DNA of 64,000 nt from Vicinamibacterales bacterium (GTDB lineage: Bacteria; Acidobacteriota; Vicinamibacteria; Vicinamibacterales; UBA2999): NCBI GenBank assembly GCA_041394705.1, contig JAWKHS010000020.1, forward strand, positions 1-64,000, given 5' to 3'. Under the pieces are notes generated by a model. The model saw only the letters and a list, made by a program, of their open reading frames with translations. It ran no database searches and was not told the DNA's origin. Made by a program: the position numbers and the translations under genes. Below are positions 8,679-18,564 of the stretch, in pieces; position 1 is the first letter of the stretch; each line of letters begins with the position of its first letter.

Positions 8679-9485
8679 TCAGCGCTCCAGCGTACTGGCG
8701 ATGCTGGCCAGGAACTCGTCGGCGATCCGGCGATAGCCGGCCTCGGTCGGGTGCAGGCCATCCACGCCGATGTAGCGGTTGAGGTCCTGCGACAGGGCCG
8801 CGTACAGATCGACGCCCACGGCGCCCTCGCCCCGCACGATGATCGACAGCTCGTCGTTGTAGGCGCGAATCGCGGCGTCGGGCACCGAGCGCTGCCGGCC
8901 CTGGATCGACGGCGGCAGGTAGGCGATGTACACCCGGGCGCCGCGTCGCCGGCCCTCGCGAGCCAGGTCGTTCATGCCCTTGATGGCCGCGGACACGCCG
9001 TTGGCGCCGTAGTTCAGCAGGTCCTCCGCGCCGTCGAGCAGCAGGAGCGCATCGACGCCGCGCGCGGCGTTGGCGAGCAGGTCGGCGAGCCGGGGGAACG
9101 CCGCGCTGGCGAGTTCCGGCGCGCCGGCGTTCATCACCGAGATCTGCCCGGCCTGCGAGGTGTAGCGCGACTTGAGGCGGTCCTGCAGCTGGGTGGGATA
9201 CGACGCGGACGGGACCACGACGAGCGGCCCGGCGCTGACGCCGTTGACGGGCGCCGTCACCTCGCCCGCCGTGATGCTGTCGCCGAAGGCCAGGAACCGC
9301 GTGCCGGACAGGTTCGCCGTCGTGGGCGGCAGGCTCGAACCCGAACTGCCGCCGCCCGGGTCGCCGGTGCCCGTGGCCGACGTCGGGGACTCGTCGCACG
9401 CGGCCGACGCCAGACCGAGCGCGAACACGAGCGCGCCAAGCGTGGTCGCCCATCGGCGCCTCGCGATCCCAGTGCCGGTGCTCAT
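8679..9485 (-). CDS. SGNH/GDSL-family hydrolase, lipoprotein
   Basis: Esterase-fold protein of 268 residues. A lipobox ending LASAAC predicts lipidation, followed by a Gly/Ser-rich tether. Block I FLAFGDSITAG holds the catalytic Ser, and the C-terminal DGLHPTEAGY holds the Asp-His pair; a NYGANG segment follows the LLDGAEDLL block where block III Gly/Asn residues sit. The start at 9485 is chosen because AGGAGG stands seven bases before the ATG, whereas the longer frame from 9659 has no lipobox at its N-terminus. It is divergent from the S12 hydrolase. Substrate unknown; acyl-ester or carbohydrate-ester cleavage is likely. Confidence 0.88.
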   Translation of the reverse strand: MSTGTGIARRRWATTLGALVFALGLASAACDESPTSATGTGDPGGGSSGSSLPPTTANLSGTRFLAFGDSITAGEVTAPVNGVSAGPLVVVPSASYPTQLQDRLKSRYTSQAGQISVMNAGAPELASAAFPRLADLLANAARGVDALLLLDGAEDLLNYGANGVSAAIKGMNDLAREGRRRGARVYIAYLPPSIQGRQRSVPDAAIRAYNDELSIIVRGEGAVGVDLYAALSQDLNRYIGVDGLHPTEAGYRRIADEFLASIASTLER

Positions 9486-9617
9486 GACGTCGCCTCCTGC
9501 CAGTCCCGTGGATGACCGGCGTGCCAGACCCTCGGCGCGCGACGGGTAGCAGCGCGACGCCGGGGCGGGGGAGGCCTCACGCGTCCCCGACTGTAGTGCA
9601 AAACGCGCCCGCGCCGG

Positions 9618-9630
9618 TAGACTGCCGCGC
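9618..9630 (+). promoter_or_regulatory. Probable -10 element of a leaderless transcript
   Basis: TAGACT at 9618-9623 stands seven bases before the ATG at 9631, with no ribosome site between them. The spacing would place the transcription start at the initiation codon. Confidence 0.5.
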
Positions 9631-11151
9631 ATGACCCGCCTGCTGCTGCCGCTGTTCACGCTCGTGGCCGTGATCCTCGCCGGGGCGCCGGCCGGCGCGC
9701 AGCCGGCGCCGCTGTCCGGGCTCGACGGCTACGTCGAGCGCGCCGTGCGCGAGTGGAGGATTCCGGGCCTGGCGATCGCGGTCGTGAAGGACGGCGAGAT
9801 CGTGTTCGCCAAGGGCTACGGCGTGCGCCGCCTGGGATCGCCCGAGCCGGTGGACGATCGAACGCTCTTCGCGATCGGATCGACCACCAAGGCCATGACC
9901 GCCGCCGCCATCGGCATGCTGGTCGACGAAGGCAAGCTGCGCTGGGACGACCGGGTCGTGACGCACCTGCCGTGGTTCGCGCTGAAGGATCCCTACGCCA
10001 CGCGCGAGCTGCGCATCCGCGACCTGCTCACCCACCGGGGCGGAGTGCCCAACACCGACGCGCTCTGGTACGAACAGCCGCGGAGCGCCCGCCAGGTCAT
10101 CGAGGGGCTGCGCGAGGTGGACCTCGAGACGTCGATGCGGTCGCACTTCACCTACCAGAACGTGATGTACGCGACGGCCGGCGAAGTGGTGGCCGCCGTG
10201 AGCGGGACACCGTGGGCGGAGTTCGTGCGGACCCGCATCTTCGGGCCGCTCGGCATGACGGGCACCATCGCGACGGCCGCCACGCTCGATCGCCAGCCCA
10301 ACGTGGCCCAGCCGCACTACGAGATCGACGGGAAGGTCGAGGTCATCAGGAACGCCAGCGTGGACAGCGTGGCCCCGGCCGGCGCGGTGTGGTCGAGCGT
10401 CCACGACATGGCGCAGTGGTCCAGGCTGCTCCTGGCGGGCGGCGTCGTGACGGGCGCCGGGACCGCGAACACGCGGCTGCTCAGCGACGCGGTCGTCACC
10501 GAGCTCTTCACGCCCCAGACGATGGTCGGCCCGGACGGCTTCTACCCGACCGCGCGCCTCACCGCGCCGCACTGGACCACCTACGGCCTTGGGTGGTTCC
10601 AGGAGGACTACGCCGGCGAGAAGGTGGACTTCCATACGGGGAGCATCGACGGCATGGTGGCCATTCATGGCCTCATCCGGGAGCGCAACCTGGGCGTCTT
10701 CGTGCTGGCCAATCTGGACCACGCCGAGCTCAGGCACGCGCTGATGTACCGGGTGTTCGACGCGTATCTCGGCCGCCCGGCCCGCGACTGGAGCGCCGAC
10801 CTGCGCGCGCTCTATCAGGATCTGGCGAGGGAAGGCGACTCGCAGCAGAAGAAGGCGGAGGGCACGCGCGTTCCTGGCACGTCGCCATCACTGCCGCTGG
10901 ACCGCTACGCCGGCACGTACGCGCACCCGGTGTACGGCCCGCTCACGGTGTCGCGCGACGGCGCGGGCCTGCGCCTGGCGTTCGGCAGCGGCTACGTCGG
11001 GCCGCTCACCCACGTCCACTACGACACGTTCACGGCCACGTGGGACGCCCGCTGGCGCGGCACGAGCCGCGTCACGTTCCAGATCGACGGCAAGGGCCGG
11101 GCCGCCGCGATCGCGACCCCGTTCGGCACCTTCACACGATCGCAGCCGTAG
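9631..11151 (+). CDS. Serine hydrolase of the beta-lactamase (S12) family with a C-terminal lipocalin-like domain
   Basis: Exported penicillin-binding-protein-like enzyme of 506 residues. A signal peptide ends near AGA-Q. The active-site SxxK motif is STTK in AIGSTTKAM (about residues 88-95) and the Y-x-N motif is YQN at about 175. The C-terminal 120 residues match the DUF3471-type domain often appended to these enzymes (YAGTYAHPVYGPLTVSRDG). Likely activities are esterase or D-aminopeptidase; true beta-lactamase activity cannot be claimed. A -10-like TAGACT is placed for leaderless expression. The neighbours on both sides are on the opposite strand, so it is monocistronic. Confidence 0.9.
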   Translation: MTRLLLPLFTLVAVILAGAPAGAQPAPLSGLDGYVERAVREWRIPGLAIAVVKDGEIVFAKGYGVRRLGSPEPVDDRTLFAIGSTTKAMTAAAIGMLVDEGKLRWDDRVVTHLPWFALKDPYATRELRIRDLLTHRGGVPNTDALWYEQPRSARQVIEGLREVDLETSMRSHFTYQNVMYATAGEVVAAVSGTPWAEFVRTRIFGPLGMTGTIATAATLDRQPNVAQPHYEIDGKVEVIRNASVDSVAPAGAVWSSVHDMAQWSRLLLAGGVVTGAGTANTRLLSDAVVTELFTPQTMVGPDGFYPTARLTAPHWTTYGLGWFQEDYAGEKVDFHTGSIDGMVAIHGLIRERNLGVFVLANLDHAELRHALMYRVFDAYLGRPARDWSADLRALYQDLAREGDSQQKKAEGTRVPGTSPSLPLDRYAGTYAHPVYGPLTVSRDGAGLRLAFGSGYVGPLTHVHYDTFTATWDARWRGTSRVTFQIDGKGRAAAIATPFGTFTRSQP

Positions 11152-11237
11152 CGCGTCGTGCGGCGCAATGCGCCTGGCGTCGCGCGACCGCGCGCGGGTC
11201 TAGCCGTCAGCCCCCGAGCCGCTCGCCCCTCGTTCGT

Positions 11238-11960
11238 TCATGCCTGCGCTTCAGCCCCCGCCGGCGCCGGCCGCGCCGTGCCCGACGCGGGCCGCACGCT
11301 GATGCGGTAGCCGCTCCACGTCATCAGCATGCCGATGAGCTCGGTGACGTACAACACTTCCACGTGGCCCATGCGCGTCGCCGTCCCGCCGATCCCCGGA
11401 AGGAGCGCGCCGACGGCGATGAGCACGTTCGCCCACATCCGGTGCCGCGTGTTCGGGTCGCTGCTGTACTTCACGGCCGAGAGGATCGCGCCCCCGATCA
11501 GGAAGATGACGGCGTAGATGTTCACGATCGGGCTGAAGAGACGCACCCACTGCCACTCGAAGACGCGGCCGCTCAGGCGGTACGTCTCGACGGCGCTGTA
11601 ATCGATGGGCGACAGACACACGGCCACCGACGCCGCGATCACGTAGACGATGAGCAGCGTCGTGAGCGCGTTCGCCGTCTTCCGGCCGAGCATCAGGTAG
11701 ACGGTGCCCTGGGCCAGCGGCGCGCCGCCGAGGAGCGCGCCCGAGATGTACCAGGCCCTGAACACGATCGGGTTCCACCCCAGGAGCGTCGTGGTGGCCT
11801 CGGTGAAGGTGCCGATGCCGTAGGTGGCGATGCCGATCGCCCACCACAGCAGGTGCAGGCGGTCGGGGAACTGCCGGTAGCGCCGGAAGATCTCCAGCGA
11901 GAACGGCACCGCGAGCACCGTCGTGACGATCGGGATGAAGTGGACGGCTGAGGGACCCAT
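11238..11960 (-). CDS. Integral membrane protein of unknown function
   Basis: About seven predicted membrane helices in 240 residues, with an Ala/Pro-rich cytoplasmic tail. A basic loop (EIFRRYRQFPDRLH) follows the first helix and aromatic-rich helices follow. It starts 23 bases after the TonB receptor gene on the same strand, so they should be co-transcribed. I do not recognise a family. The topology resembles small sensory or cytochrome b-like membrane proteins, but no paired histidines or CxxC motifs are visible. Confidence 0.75.
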   Translation of the reverse strand: MGPSAVHFIPIVTTVLAVPFSLEIFRRYRQFPDRLHLLWWAIGIATYGIGTFTEATTTLLGWNPIVFRAWYISGALLGGAPLAQGTVYLMLGRKTANALTTLLIVYVIAASVAVCLSPIDYSAVETYRLSGRVFEWQWVRLFSPIVNIYAVIFLIGGAILSAVKYSSDPNTRHRMWANVLIAVGALLPGIGGTATRMGHVEVLYVTELIGMLMTWSGYRISVRPASGTARPAPAGAEAQA

Positions 11961-11983
11961 GGCGTGCTCCTCTGGTGGGGCGG

Positions 11984-14623
11984 CTAGAAGGCGCCGATGT
12001 TGAGGCCGACCGTGAAACTCCGGCCGCGCGCGGGCGCGAACTGGAACTGCTCACGGTAGTACCGGTCGCCCAGGTTCTCCACGGCGAAGGTCAGGCCGAC
12101 ACGGTGGCGATCGCGGGACAGGTTCACGCCCCACGCCAGGCGATGCACGGCGAAGCCGTCGAGGGCCAGCAGATCCTGCGGGATGATGAACGGCGACTCC
12201 AGCAGCGTCACGGCCACCCGGTTCACCTTGCCCTGGGCTCGCACGCCGTACTCGACCCAGTAGCGGCCGCGGGGCTCGGTGTAACGCGCCGACGCCACGA
12301 CCTTCGAGGGCGTGATGTTGTCGGCAGGCGTGTCGGCCAGATCCTGGCCGGCCGGCCCCTCGCCCTTGGTGATCGTGCCGCGGGTGAAGGCGGTGGAGAG
12401 CCCGAGCGACCACACCCCGTAGGTCGTCACGATGGGCGCGTCCAGGGAGGCTTCGATCCCGCGGATGCGGACGTCGCCGAAGTTCACGGCCTGGGCGAGC
12501 GGACCGGCCGAGGTGGTGGCCACGACCAGGTCCTGCGCGATGAAGTTCTTGTACTGGTTCACGAACCCATAGATGCCGCCCGTGACGCGGCCGGTCGCGA
12601 ACTTCGCGCCGACGTCGAAGTTGTTCCCGGTCTCGGGCTTCACCTTGATGTTCGGCGCCAGGTTGCCCGCCGTGGCCGGGCCCGCGAACAGCAGCTCCTC
12701 GAGGTTCGGGTGCCGGTAGCTCCGGCCGAAGCGGACGAACGGGCTCACCGCGCCCCCGGGGTTCCCCACGAGGCCGATGTCGCCGGTGAGGGCGTTCCTG
12801 GTGATGGACTCCCCGGCCGGATCGGGCAGCGTCGCCGGATCGATGGGAGGCGTGGCGCCGGCCACCACCGGCGTCACGTCGTACCCGGGCGTGTTCTTCG
12901 TGGTGACGTCGTAGAAGTCGCCGCGCAGGCCGCCGATGATCGACAGGCGCGGGGCGACCCGCCACTCGTCCTGCGCGAAGACGGCGATGTCGCGCAGCGC
13001 CGCGTCGGGCACGCGGACCGGGCGCGCCACCGACGGCGGCCCCAGCTGCACGGGCGACGGGAAGACCACGGGCGCCGGGCCGCGCGCCCCGAGCACCACC
13101 TGTCCGAGCATCGAGGTGGTGGTCGTCGTCGTCCGGCGATCGCTGCTCCTGTCGCGGTAGAACGTCAGGCCCGTCGTCAGCACGTGGTTGGACGCCGGCG
13201 TCAGCACCGCCTGCAGGTCCACGCCCGGCGTCCAGACACGCTGTTCGGTCTCGGACAGGATCGAGAGCCGGAAGACCGTGATCGGGAAGAACGTGACGGC
13301 GGTCGGCGCCGGGAACTGCACGGGCAGGGTGTTCTCCAGCAGGCGCTCGACGCGCTGGTAGTAGGCCGTCAGCGACAGGTTCGCGAGCCAGGGCGTGATC
13401 GCCTGGGCCTCGTAGCGCGCCGAGATCTTGTCGAGGCTGCTGTTGGGCAGCGAGGTGGCGTTGAAGAAGTACGGCTGGGCGAAGTCGGGGAAGCCGATGT
13501 CCTCCACGCGGCGCCGCTGGTAGCGGACGCGCAGCCGCCGGTTGTCACCAAGGCGCACCAGCCCGGTGGCGTTCACGAAGTTGCCCTTGGCCTGGGAGTT
13601 GGGCACCGTGTTGTCGGTGCGCACGTAGGGTGTGTTGAACGGGTCGGGGAAGGCCCTGAAGTTGAACCCGAAGTTCGAGTCGATCGTGTCGGCCTGGACG
13701 ATCTGCCGGGACGCGAAGAAGGGGTTCGTGTCCTCCACGTCGAGGTTGCCCGCCTTGTAGTTGTCGTACTCCTCGGCGCCGGCCTGCAGCCGGAACGCGT
13801 AGCGCGGCGCGGTGGCGCCGATGGACACGCTGCCCCGGCGGCCGTTCTCGTTCGAGCTGTAGAAGCTGTTCAACCCGTAGATCCACTGCGTGGACGGGCT
13901 GAAGGTGGGTTCGTTGGTGACGATGTTGACCGTGCCGGCCAGGGCGTCCGACCCATAGAGCAGCGTGCCCGCGCCGTTGACGATCTCGATGCGGCTGATG
14001 CTGTCGGTGGGAATCAGGCCCACCTCCGCGCCCGTGCGGTCGGTGGCCTGGCGCGCCGTGTTCAGTCGCTCCCCGTCCACCAGCACCAGCATGCGCGTGG
14101 AGTCGAGGCCGCGCAGGCGCGGCCGCACGCCGAACGGGCCGTTGCCCACCTGCGTGACGTTCGGCGCCATGGAGAGCGCGTCGCCCGTGGACAGGGGATT
14201 GGCCTGCTCGATGGCCGCCGCTCCCAACGATTCCACGTGCAGCGGGATCTGCTTGATCTCGCGCTCGGCGCGCGCGGCCGTCACGCTGACGGCGCTCGCG
14301 AACGACCCGAGCTCCAGCGTCAGGGTGAGGTCCACCGCCGCGTCGTCGGTATCGAGCGTCACCGTCCGCGCGGCTTCTGCGAAGGCGGCCCGCTCGACGA
14401 GCACCAGATAGGTACCGGCTCCCGGCGTCTGGATCTCGAAGCGGCCGTCCACTCCCGACTGCCCTTCCACTTCCTGGCCCGACGCCACCGACCGCACGAC
14501 GACGCGGGCATCGGGCAGGGCCGCGCCGGTCGTGTCCGTGACCACGCCCCGCACGGTGGCCGCCGATGCCGGCAGCCCACCAAGAACCATCGCCACGAAC
14601 GTTCCGAGAAGACGCGCACGCAT
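11984..14623 (-). CDS. TonB-dependent outer-membrane receptor
   Basis: Outer-membrane barrel of 879 residues for uptake of an unknown ligand. A signal peptide ends near SAA-T, then a carboxypeptidase-regulatory-like Ig domain (VRGVVTDTTGAALPDARVVV, about 25-105), a plug domain with SVTAARAEREIKQIPLHVES and the DGERL segment, and a 22-strand-type barrel ending in Phe after the FTVGLNIG strand. The start at 14623 gives a proper signal peptide and has a GGAG about six bases upstream; the longer frame at 14650 does not. The Ile-rich GTLLYGSDALAGTVNIVT plug motif is close to heme/siderophore receptors, but no ligand can be named. It heads an operon with the membrane protein downstream. Confidence 0.93.
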   Translation of the reverse strand: MRARLLGTFVAMVLGGLPASAATVRGVVTDTTGAALPDARVVVRSVASGQEVEGQSGVDGRFEIQTPGAGTYLVLVERAAFAEAARTVTLDTDDAAVDLTLTLELGSFASAVSVTAARAEREIKQIPLHVESLGAAAIEQANPLSTGDALSMAPNVTQVGNGPFGVRPRLRGLDSTRMLVLVDGERLNTARQATDRTGAEVGLIPTDSISRIEIVNGAGTLLYGSDALAGTVNIVTNEPTFSPSTQWIYGLNSFYSSNENGRRGSVSIGATAPRYAFRLQAGAEEYDNYKAGNLDVEDTNPFFASRQIVQADTIDSNFGFNFRAFPDPFNTPYVRTDNTVPNSQAKGNFVNATGLVRLGDNRRLRVRYQRRRVEDIGFPDFAQPYFFNATSLPNSSLDKISARYEAQAITPWLANLSLTAYYQRVERLLENTLPVQFPAPTAVTFFPITVFRLSILSETEQRVWTPGVDLQAVLTPASNHVLTTGLTFYRDRSSDRRTTTTTTSMLGQVVLGARGPAPVVFPSPVQLGPPSVARPVRVPDAALRDIAVFAQDEWRVAPRLSIIGGLRGDFYDVTTKNTPGYDVTPVVAGATPPIDPATLPDPAGESITRNALTGDIGLVGNPGGAVSPFVRFGRSYRHPNLEELLFAGPATAGNLAPNIKVKPETGNNFDVGAKFATGRVTGGIYGFVNQYKNFIAQDLVVATTSAGPLAQAVNFGDVRIRGIEASLDAPIVTTYGVWSLGLSTAFTRGTITKGEGPAGQDLADTPADNITPSKVVASARYTEPRGRYWVEYGVRAQGKVNRVAVTLLESPFIIPQDLLALDGFAVHRLAWGVNLSRDRHRVGLTFAVENLGDRYYREQFQFAPARGRSFTVGLNIGAF

Positions 14624-14763
14624 GACTGGACTCCGCTTGTGCTCGGGCACGCCCGTCGGCCTGCCCTGGCGCGCCGTCGCGCGCCCTTGAACCCATTGAT
14701 CTCACTCGCCCGCGTACACACGCGGGCGGCCGCTTCGGGACGGATCCCCGGCCGGGGAACGGT

Positions 14764-15243
14764 CTAGGCGACCGGCGGCGGGCGCGGCAGGAAGCGCGGC
14801 ACGGCCGCGCGGCGCTCGCCGCTCACGGGCGGGAGGGCGGAGGGCACCCACGAGAGCGCGGGCGGGAGCGAATTGCGCGTCGTCAGCGCGAGCGCGGCCG
14901 CGACGAGCAGGCCGAGGCCGGCCACCGAGAGCAGTGCATGCGCGATGGTGGTGGCGGCTTCCGGCACGGCCGCCATGGAGAACCGATCCGCGTCGGCGGC
15001 CAGCGCCGGGCCGTGCAGCAGGGCGGCGAGCACCCAGATGGCCACCGACTGCCGGCCCAGGACCGGGATGCCGCGGTGCCGGCAGAGCATCAGGCCGGCG
15101 ACGAGCGCGACGCCCAGCGCCCACCGGCCGATCGTCGCCGGGTCGGCCAGCTGGCCGCTCCAGGCCTGCTGGCCGAAGAGCCACAGGTGGAACGAGCCGA
15201 GCAGCGCGCCGACGGCGAATGCCGAGCGACGAATCACCGGCAT
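14764..15243 (-). CDS. Small integral membrane protein, unknown
   Basis: Protein of 159 residues with about four membrane helices (about 8-25, 42-60, 65-88 and 100-122) and a Pro/Arg-rich tail. A TAGAAT hexamer directly touches the ATG at 15243, which would be an odd place for a promoter if this ATG were used. A GTG six bases further in (15237) would then be the first codon of a leaderless message, so the protein may be two residues shorter. It is upstream of the TonB receptor on the same strand with a 140-base gap. Family not recognised; a metal- or heme-related membrane protein is only a guess from the neighbour. Confidence 0.65.
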   Translation of the reverse strand: MPVIRRSAFAVGALLGSFHLWLFGQQAWSGQLADPATIGRWALGVALVAGLMLCRHRGIPVLGRQSVAIWVLAALLHGPALAADADRFSMAAVPEAATTIAHALLSVAGLGLLVAAALALTTRNSLPPALSWVPSALPPVSGERRAAVPRFLPRPPPVA

Positions 15244-15380
15244 ATTCTAGCGGGACTTCGCCCCCGCTTACAGCTTTGTCGGTGGCGGAGACAGGCGGCC
15301 TCGCGGCAGGTGATGTCGGAACGTGCAGGCCGTTTTGGCAGAGCACCTGGCTTTCCGCGACACTGAGGGCGTCCTCCCCG

Positions 15381-16811
15381 ATGTCCTTCGAGCCCCTCCC
15401 GTGCGAGGTCCTGGTGATAGGCGGCGGTCCGGCCGCCGCGACGGCAGCCCGGCTGCTCGCGCGGTGGGGTCGCGACGTGACCGTCGTGGCCCGTCCGGCC
15501 GGAACGGAGCCGGCGCTGCCCGAATCCCTCACCCCGAGTTGCGGCAAGTTCTTCGATCTCATGGAGATCCGGGAGGAGATCGACCGGCTCGGCTTCGTCC
15601 GGAGCACCGGCCATACGGTGTGGTGGGGCACGGCCGACACCCGGGCCGAGGCGTTCGCCGGCGGCGCCCAGGGCTGGCAGGTCTCGTCCACCCGCCTGTC
15701 CGAGTCCATGTTGGACCTGGCGGCCCGGGCTGGCGCCCGGGTGACGCGCGGCGCCCTGTCCGCGGAGGAGGCCCTGGCCTGGCCCGCGCGGTACCGCCTG
15801 GACTGCACCGGCCGCGCCGGGGTGATCGCCAGAGCCGTGGCCTCCCGCCGCTACGAGCCCGGGCACCGCACCGTCGCCCTCATCGGCACCTGGACCGGGC
15901 CCCCGTGGCCGCTGGCCGACCCCAGCCACACCCTGCTCGAGTCGTACGTCGACGGCTGGGCCTGGTCGATCCCGCTGGACGGGGCCACCCGGGCGATCGC
16001 CGTGATGGTGGACCCCAGGGTGACCGCCCTGTCGCGCGGGGACGGTCCGAAGGCCACCTACCTGGCCGAAGTGGCCAAGACGCGGCACCTGAAAGCCCTG
16101 GCCGCCAGCGCCGGCCTGGCCGGCGGGCCGTGGGGATGGGACGCCTCGATGTACTCGACCCCGGAGGTGGCCGGGGACGGGTGGCTCCTCGTCGGCGACG
16201 CCGGATCGTTCGTCGACCCGCTGTCGTCGGCGGGCGTCCGCAAGGCCATGGCGTCGGCCTGGCTGGCCGCCGTCACCGTGAACACGGCGCTCGAGACGCC
16301 CGGCCTGGCGGCCGCGGCCTTCGACGTCTTCTCCACCCGCGAGGCCGACACCTACCGCCAGTTCCTCGCGTTGACGCGGCGCTTCCTGGCTGACGCGGGC
16401 GGACCGCCCGGGGGCGCCCACCCGTTCTGGAGCGAGCGGAGCGAGGAGCCCGTCTCCGGCGACGCGCCGGCGGCGCCAGACCGCGCCAGGGTGGAGCAGG
16501 CCTACGAGGCGCTCCGGCGGTCGGTCGATCCCCGGCTCCGGCCCGGTCCCCGGGTGCGCGTGGAGGACCGGCCGGCCCTCGGCGAGCGCCTCATCACCCT
16601 GGAACCGCACGTCGTCACGGACGAGGACCTCGAGGGGGTCCGCTTTGTCCTGGACATCGACGTCGTGGCCCTGCTGCGCGCGGCAGGGAGGGGGACGGAC
16701 GTGCCCGGCCTGCACGCGGCGTACGTCGAAGAAAACGGCCCGGCCCCGTGGCCGTCGTTCCTCACGGCGGTGGCCACGGCCCTGGCCCGGAAGTGGCTCA
16801 TCTTTCCATGA
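15381..16811 (+). CDS. qhpG: QhpG-type flavin monooxygenase for tryptophan hydroxylation in amine dehydrogenase maturation
   Basis: FAD-dependent monooxygenase of 476 residues, related to tryptophan halogenases and squalene-epoxidase-like enzymes. In characterised systems QhpG adds two oxygens to the Trp of QhpC that becomes part of the CTQ cofactor. The Rossmann GxGxxA-type motif is IGGGPAAA (G14-G16), and the second FAD motif is GDAGSFVDPLSSAGVRKA (about 270-290). No Lys typical of halogenases is evident. It is the first gene of the qhp operon; the frame is open upstream, but this ATG begins exactly at the family start. A 25-base gap separates it from qhpA. In other organisms qhpG lies near the operon end. 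Confidence 0.88.
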   Translation: MSFEPLPCEVLVIGGGPAAATAARLLARWGRDVTVVARPAGTEPALPESLTPSCGKFFDLMEIREEIDRLGFVRSTGHTVWWGTADTRAEAFAGGAQGWQVSSTRLSESMLDLAARAGARVTRGALSAEEALAWPARYRLDCTGRAGVIARAVASRRYEPGHRTVALIGTWTGPPWPLADPSHTLLESYVDGWAWSIPLDGATRAIAVMVDPRVTALSRGDGPKATYLAEVAKTRHLKALAASAGLAGGPWGWDASMYSTPEVAGDGWLLVGDAGSFVDPLSSAGVRKAMASAWLAAVTVNTALETPGLAAAAFDVFSTREADTYRQFLALTRRFLADAGGPPGGAHPFWSERSEEPVSGDAPAAPDRARVEQAYEALRRSVDPRLRPGPRVRVEDRPALGERLITLEPHVVTDEDLEGVRFVLDIDVVALLRAAGRGTDVPGLHAAYVEENGPAPWPSFLTAVATALARKWLIFP

Positions 16812-16836
16812 GTTTTCGTGCTACAACTGACCGCTC

Positions 16837-18564
16837 ATGGCCATGTCGAATACCCGAATCCCGGCCCTGGCCCTCGCGGGGGCCTGGGTGCTCGCGCTCG
16901 CCCTCCCAGCCGCCACGTCGGCGCAAACACCCGAGCAGCCTCAAGCGGCCATGGCCGCCCCGGAGACGGGCATTCCGGTCACCGACGACACCGTCCGCAA
17001 GGCGTGCGGCGGGTGCCACCGGCCCGACGACAAGCAGCAGATGTCGCGCATCTCCTTCCGCCGGACGACGCCGGAAGGATGGGAGCGCACCATCACGCGC
17101 ATGATCTCGCTGAACGGCTTGAAGATCGACGCCACGACGGCGCGCGCCGTCGTGAAGTCGCTCTCGAACAGCCACGGCCTCGCGCCTGAAGAAGCGCGCC
17201 CCACCATGTACGAGGTGGAGCGGCGCATCGACGACGAACTGAACAAGCCGAAGGACCTGGCCGAGACGTGCGACGCCTGCCACAGCCTGGGCCGCATTCT
17301 CTACCAGCGCCGCACCGCGCCCGACTGGAAGCTGCTCATCGCCATGCACCGCGGCTTCTACCCGATCATCGACCGCCAGACGTTCCGGCGATCGGGCCCG
17401 CTGTCGCACGAGCGCGACGCCGAAGGCCGGCTCCCCGACGAGCGCCATCCGTCGGAGCGCGCCGCCGACTACCTCGGCAAGGCACAGGGCCTGGAATCGA
17501 AGGAATGGGCGGCGTGGACGGCCGCGATGCGGCCCGCGCGTATCGCCGGCGCGTGGGCGCTCTCCGGTTGGGAACCCGGCAAGGGCCCCGTGTACGGCAC
17601 CGTGACGCTGACCCAGACCGGCGGCGCCACCGACGAGTTCACCACCCAGATCGCCTACACCTACGCCCGCACCGGGCAGCAGGTGTCGCGCGAGGGCCGG
17701 GTCACGATCTACACCGGGTTCCAGTGGCGAGGCCGGTCCACCATGGGCGGCGCGGCCGACTCGGCGCTCCGCGAGGTGATGTTCGTCGAGCCCGACTGGT
17801 CGAAGATCGAGGGCCGCTGGTTCGGCGGCGGCTACGACGAGCTGGGCCTCGACGTATCGCTGACGCGCATCGGCCGGGACTTCACCGTGGTCGGCCTGGA
17901 TCACAAGGCGCTGAAGGCCGGCGGCAGCGGCCAGACGGTCAAGATCTACGCGGCCAACCCGCCGGCGTCGGTCACCGCGCGCGATCTGGACTTCGGCGCG
18001 GGCATCACCACCACCGCGGCCAGCCTGGCCGGCAACGTCATCACGGCCACCGTCGATGTCGCGGCCGGTGCGGCCGCTGGGCCGCGGACGCTCGTGGCCG
18101 GCACCACCACCGTGCCGGAGGCCGTGGCCGTCTACGAGAAGGTGGACTCGATCCGCGTGTCGCCGTCGTGGAACATGGCGCGCACGGGCGGCGTGGTGTT
18201 CCCGAAGCGCCTGGCCGTCTTCGACGCCTGGGGTTTCAGCAACGGCCCCGACAAGAAGCCGGGCACCGACGACGACGTCCGGCTCGACGCCGTGACGGCG
18301 CAGTGGAGCCTCGAGGAATACAAGGCCACGCTGAACGACGAGGACATCAAGTACGTGGGCGCCATCGACGCGGCGTCCGGTGTCTTCACGCCGAACGTGG
18401 AGGGGCCGAACCCGGAGCGCGTCGGCGAGCGCAACAACATCGGCGACGTGTGGGTGGTGGCGAGCTTCACGCCCGCCGGCGCCTCGGCGCCGCTCAAGGC
18501 GCGGTCGCACCTCCTCGTCGCGCCGCCTCTGTACATCAAGTTCGATCCCACGGTGACGCCGTGA
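16837..18564 (+). CDS. qhpA: Quinohemoprotein amine dehydrogenase, alpha (diheme) subunit
   Basis: Periplasmic diheme cytochrome c subunit that takes electrons from the CTQ cofactor of the gamma subunit and hands them to soluble carriers. Signal peptide ends near SAQ. Two heme c sites are present: CGGCH at 57-61 and CDACH at 145-149. The remaining 400 residues form the beta-barrel domains of the QHNDH alpha family; the product has 575 residues, matching the usual precursor. A second ATG two codons in (16843) is an alternative start. TACAAC at 16822-16827 could be an internal promoter. Its TGA overlaps the GTG of qhpD (GTGA). Confidence 0.95.
   Translation: MAMSNTRIPALALAGAWVLALALPAATSAQTPEQPQAAMAAPETGIPVTDDTVRKACGGCHRPDDKQQMSRISFRRTTPEGWERTITRMISLNGLKIDATTARAVVKSLSNSHGLAPEEARPTMYEVERRIDDELNKPKDLAETCDACHSLGRILYQRRTAPDWKLLIAMHRGFYPIIDRQTFRRSGPLSHERDAEGRLPDERHPSERAADYLGKAQGLESKEWAAWTAAMRPARIAGAWALSGWEPGKGPVYGTVTLTQTGGATDEFTTQIAYTYARTGQQVSREGRVTIYTGFQWRGRSTMGGAADSALREVMFVEPDWSKIEGRWFGGGYDELGLDVSLTRIGRDFTVVGLDHKALKAGGSGQTVKIYAANPPASVTARDLDFGAGITTTAASLAGNVITATVDVAAGAAAGPRTLVAGTTTVPEAVAVYEKVDSIRVSPSWNMARTGGVVFPKRLAVFDAWGFSNGPDKKPGTDDDVRLDAVTAQWSLEEYKATLNDEDIKYVGAIDAASGVFTPNVEGPNPERVGERNNIGDVWVVASFTPAGASAPLKARSHLLVAPPLYIKFDPTVTP

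Noticed and set aside
8485..8782. C-terminal extension of the TPR protein in its uncorrected frame
   Set aside because: The residues are unrelated to TPR proteins and overlap the SGNH gene; the one-base correction gives a sensible end.
11975..14767. A 930-residue open frame on the plus strand opposite the TonB receptor
   Set aside because: Arg/His/Gly-rich shadow of the receptor gene; no domain, signal or start signal, while the minus strand gives a full receptor.
15244..15380. Possible sigma-54 site (tggcag...) before qhpG
   Set aside because: The GC/GG pair spacing of -24/-12 promoters is not met and no enhancer-binding regulator gene is near.
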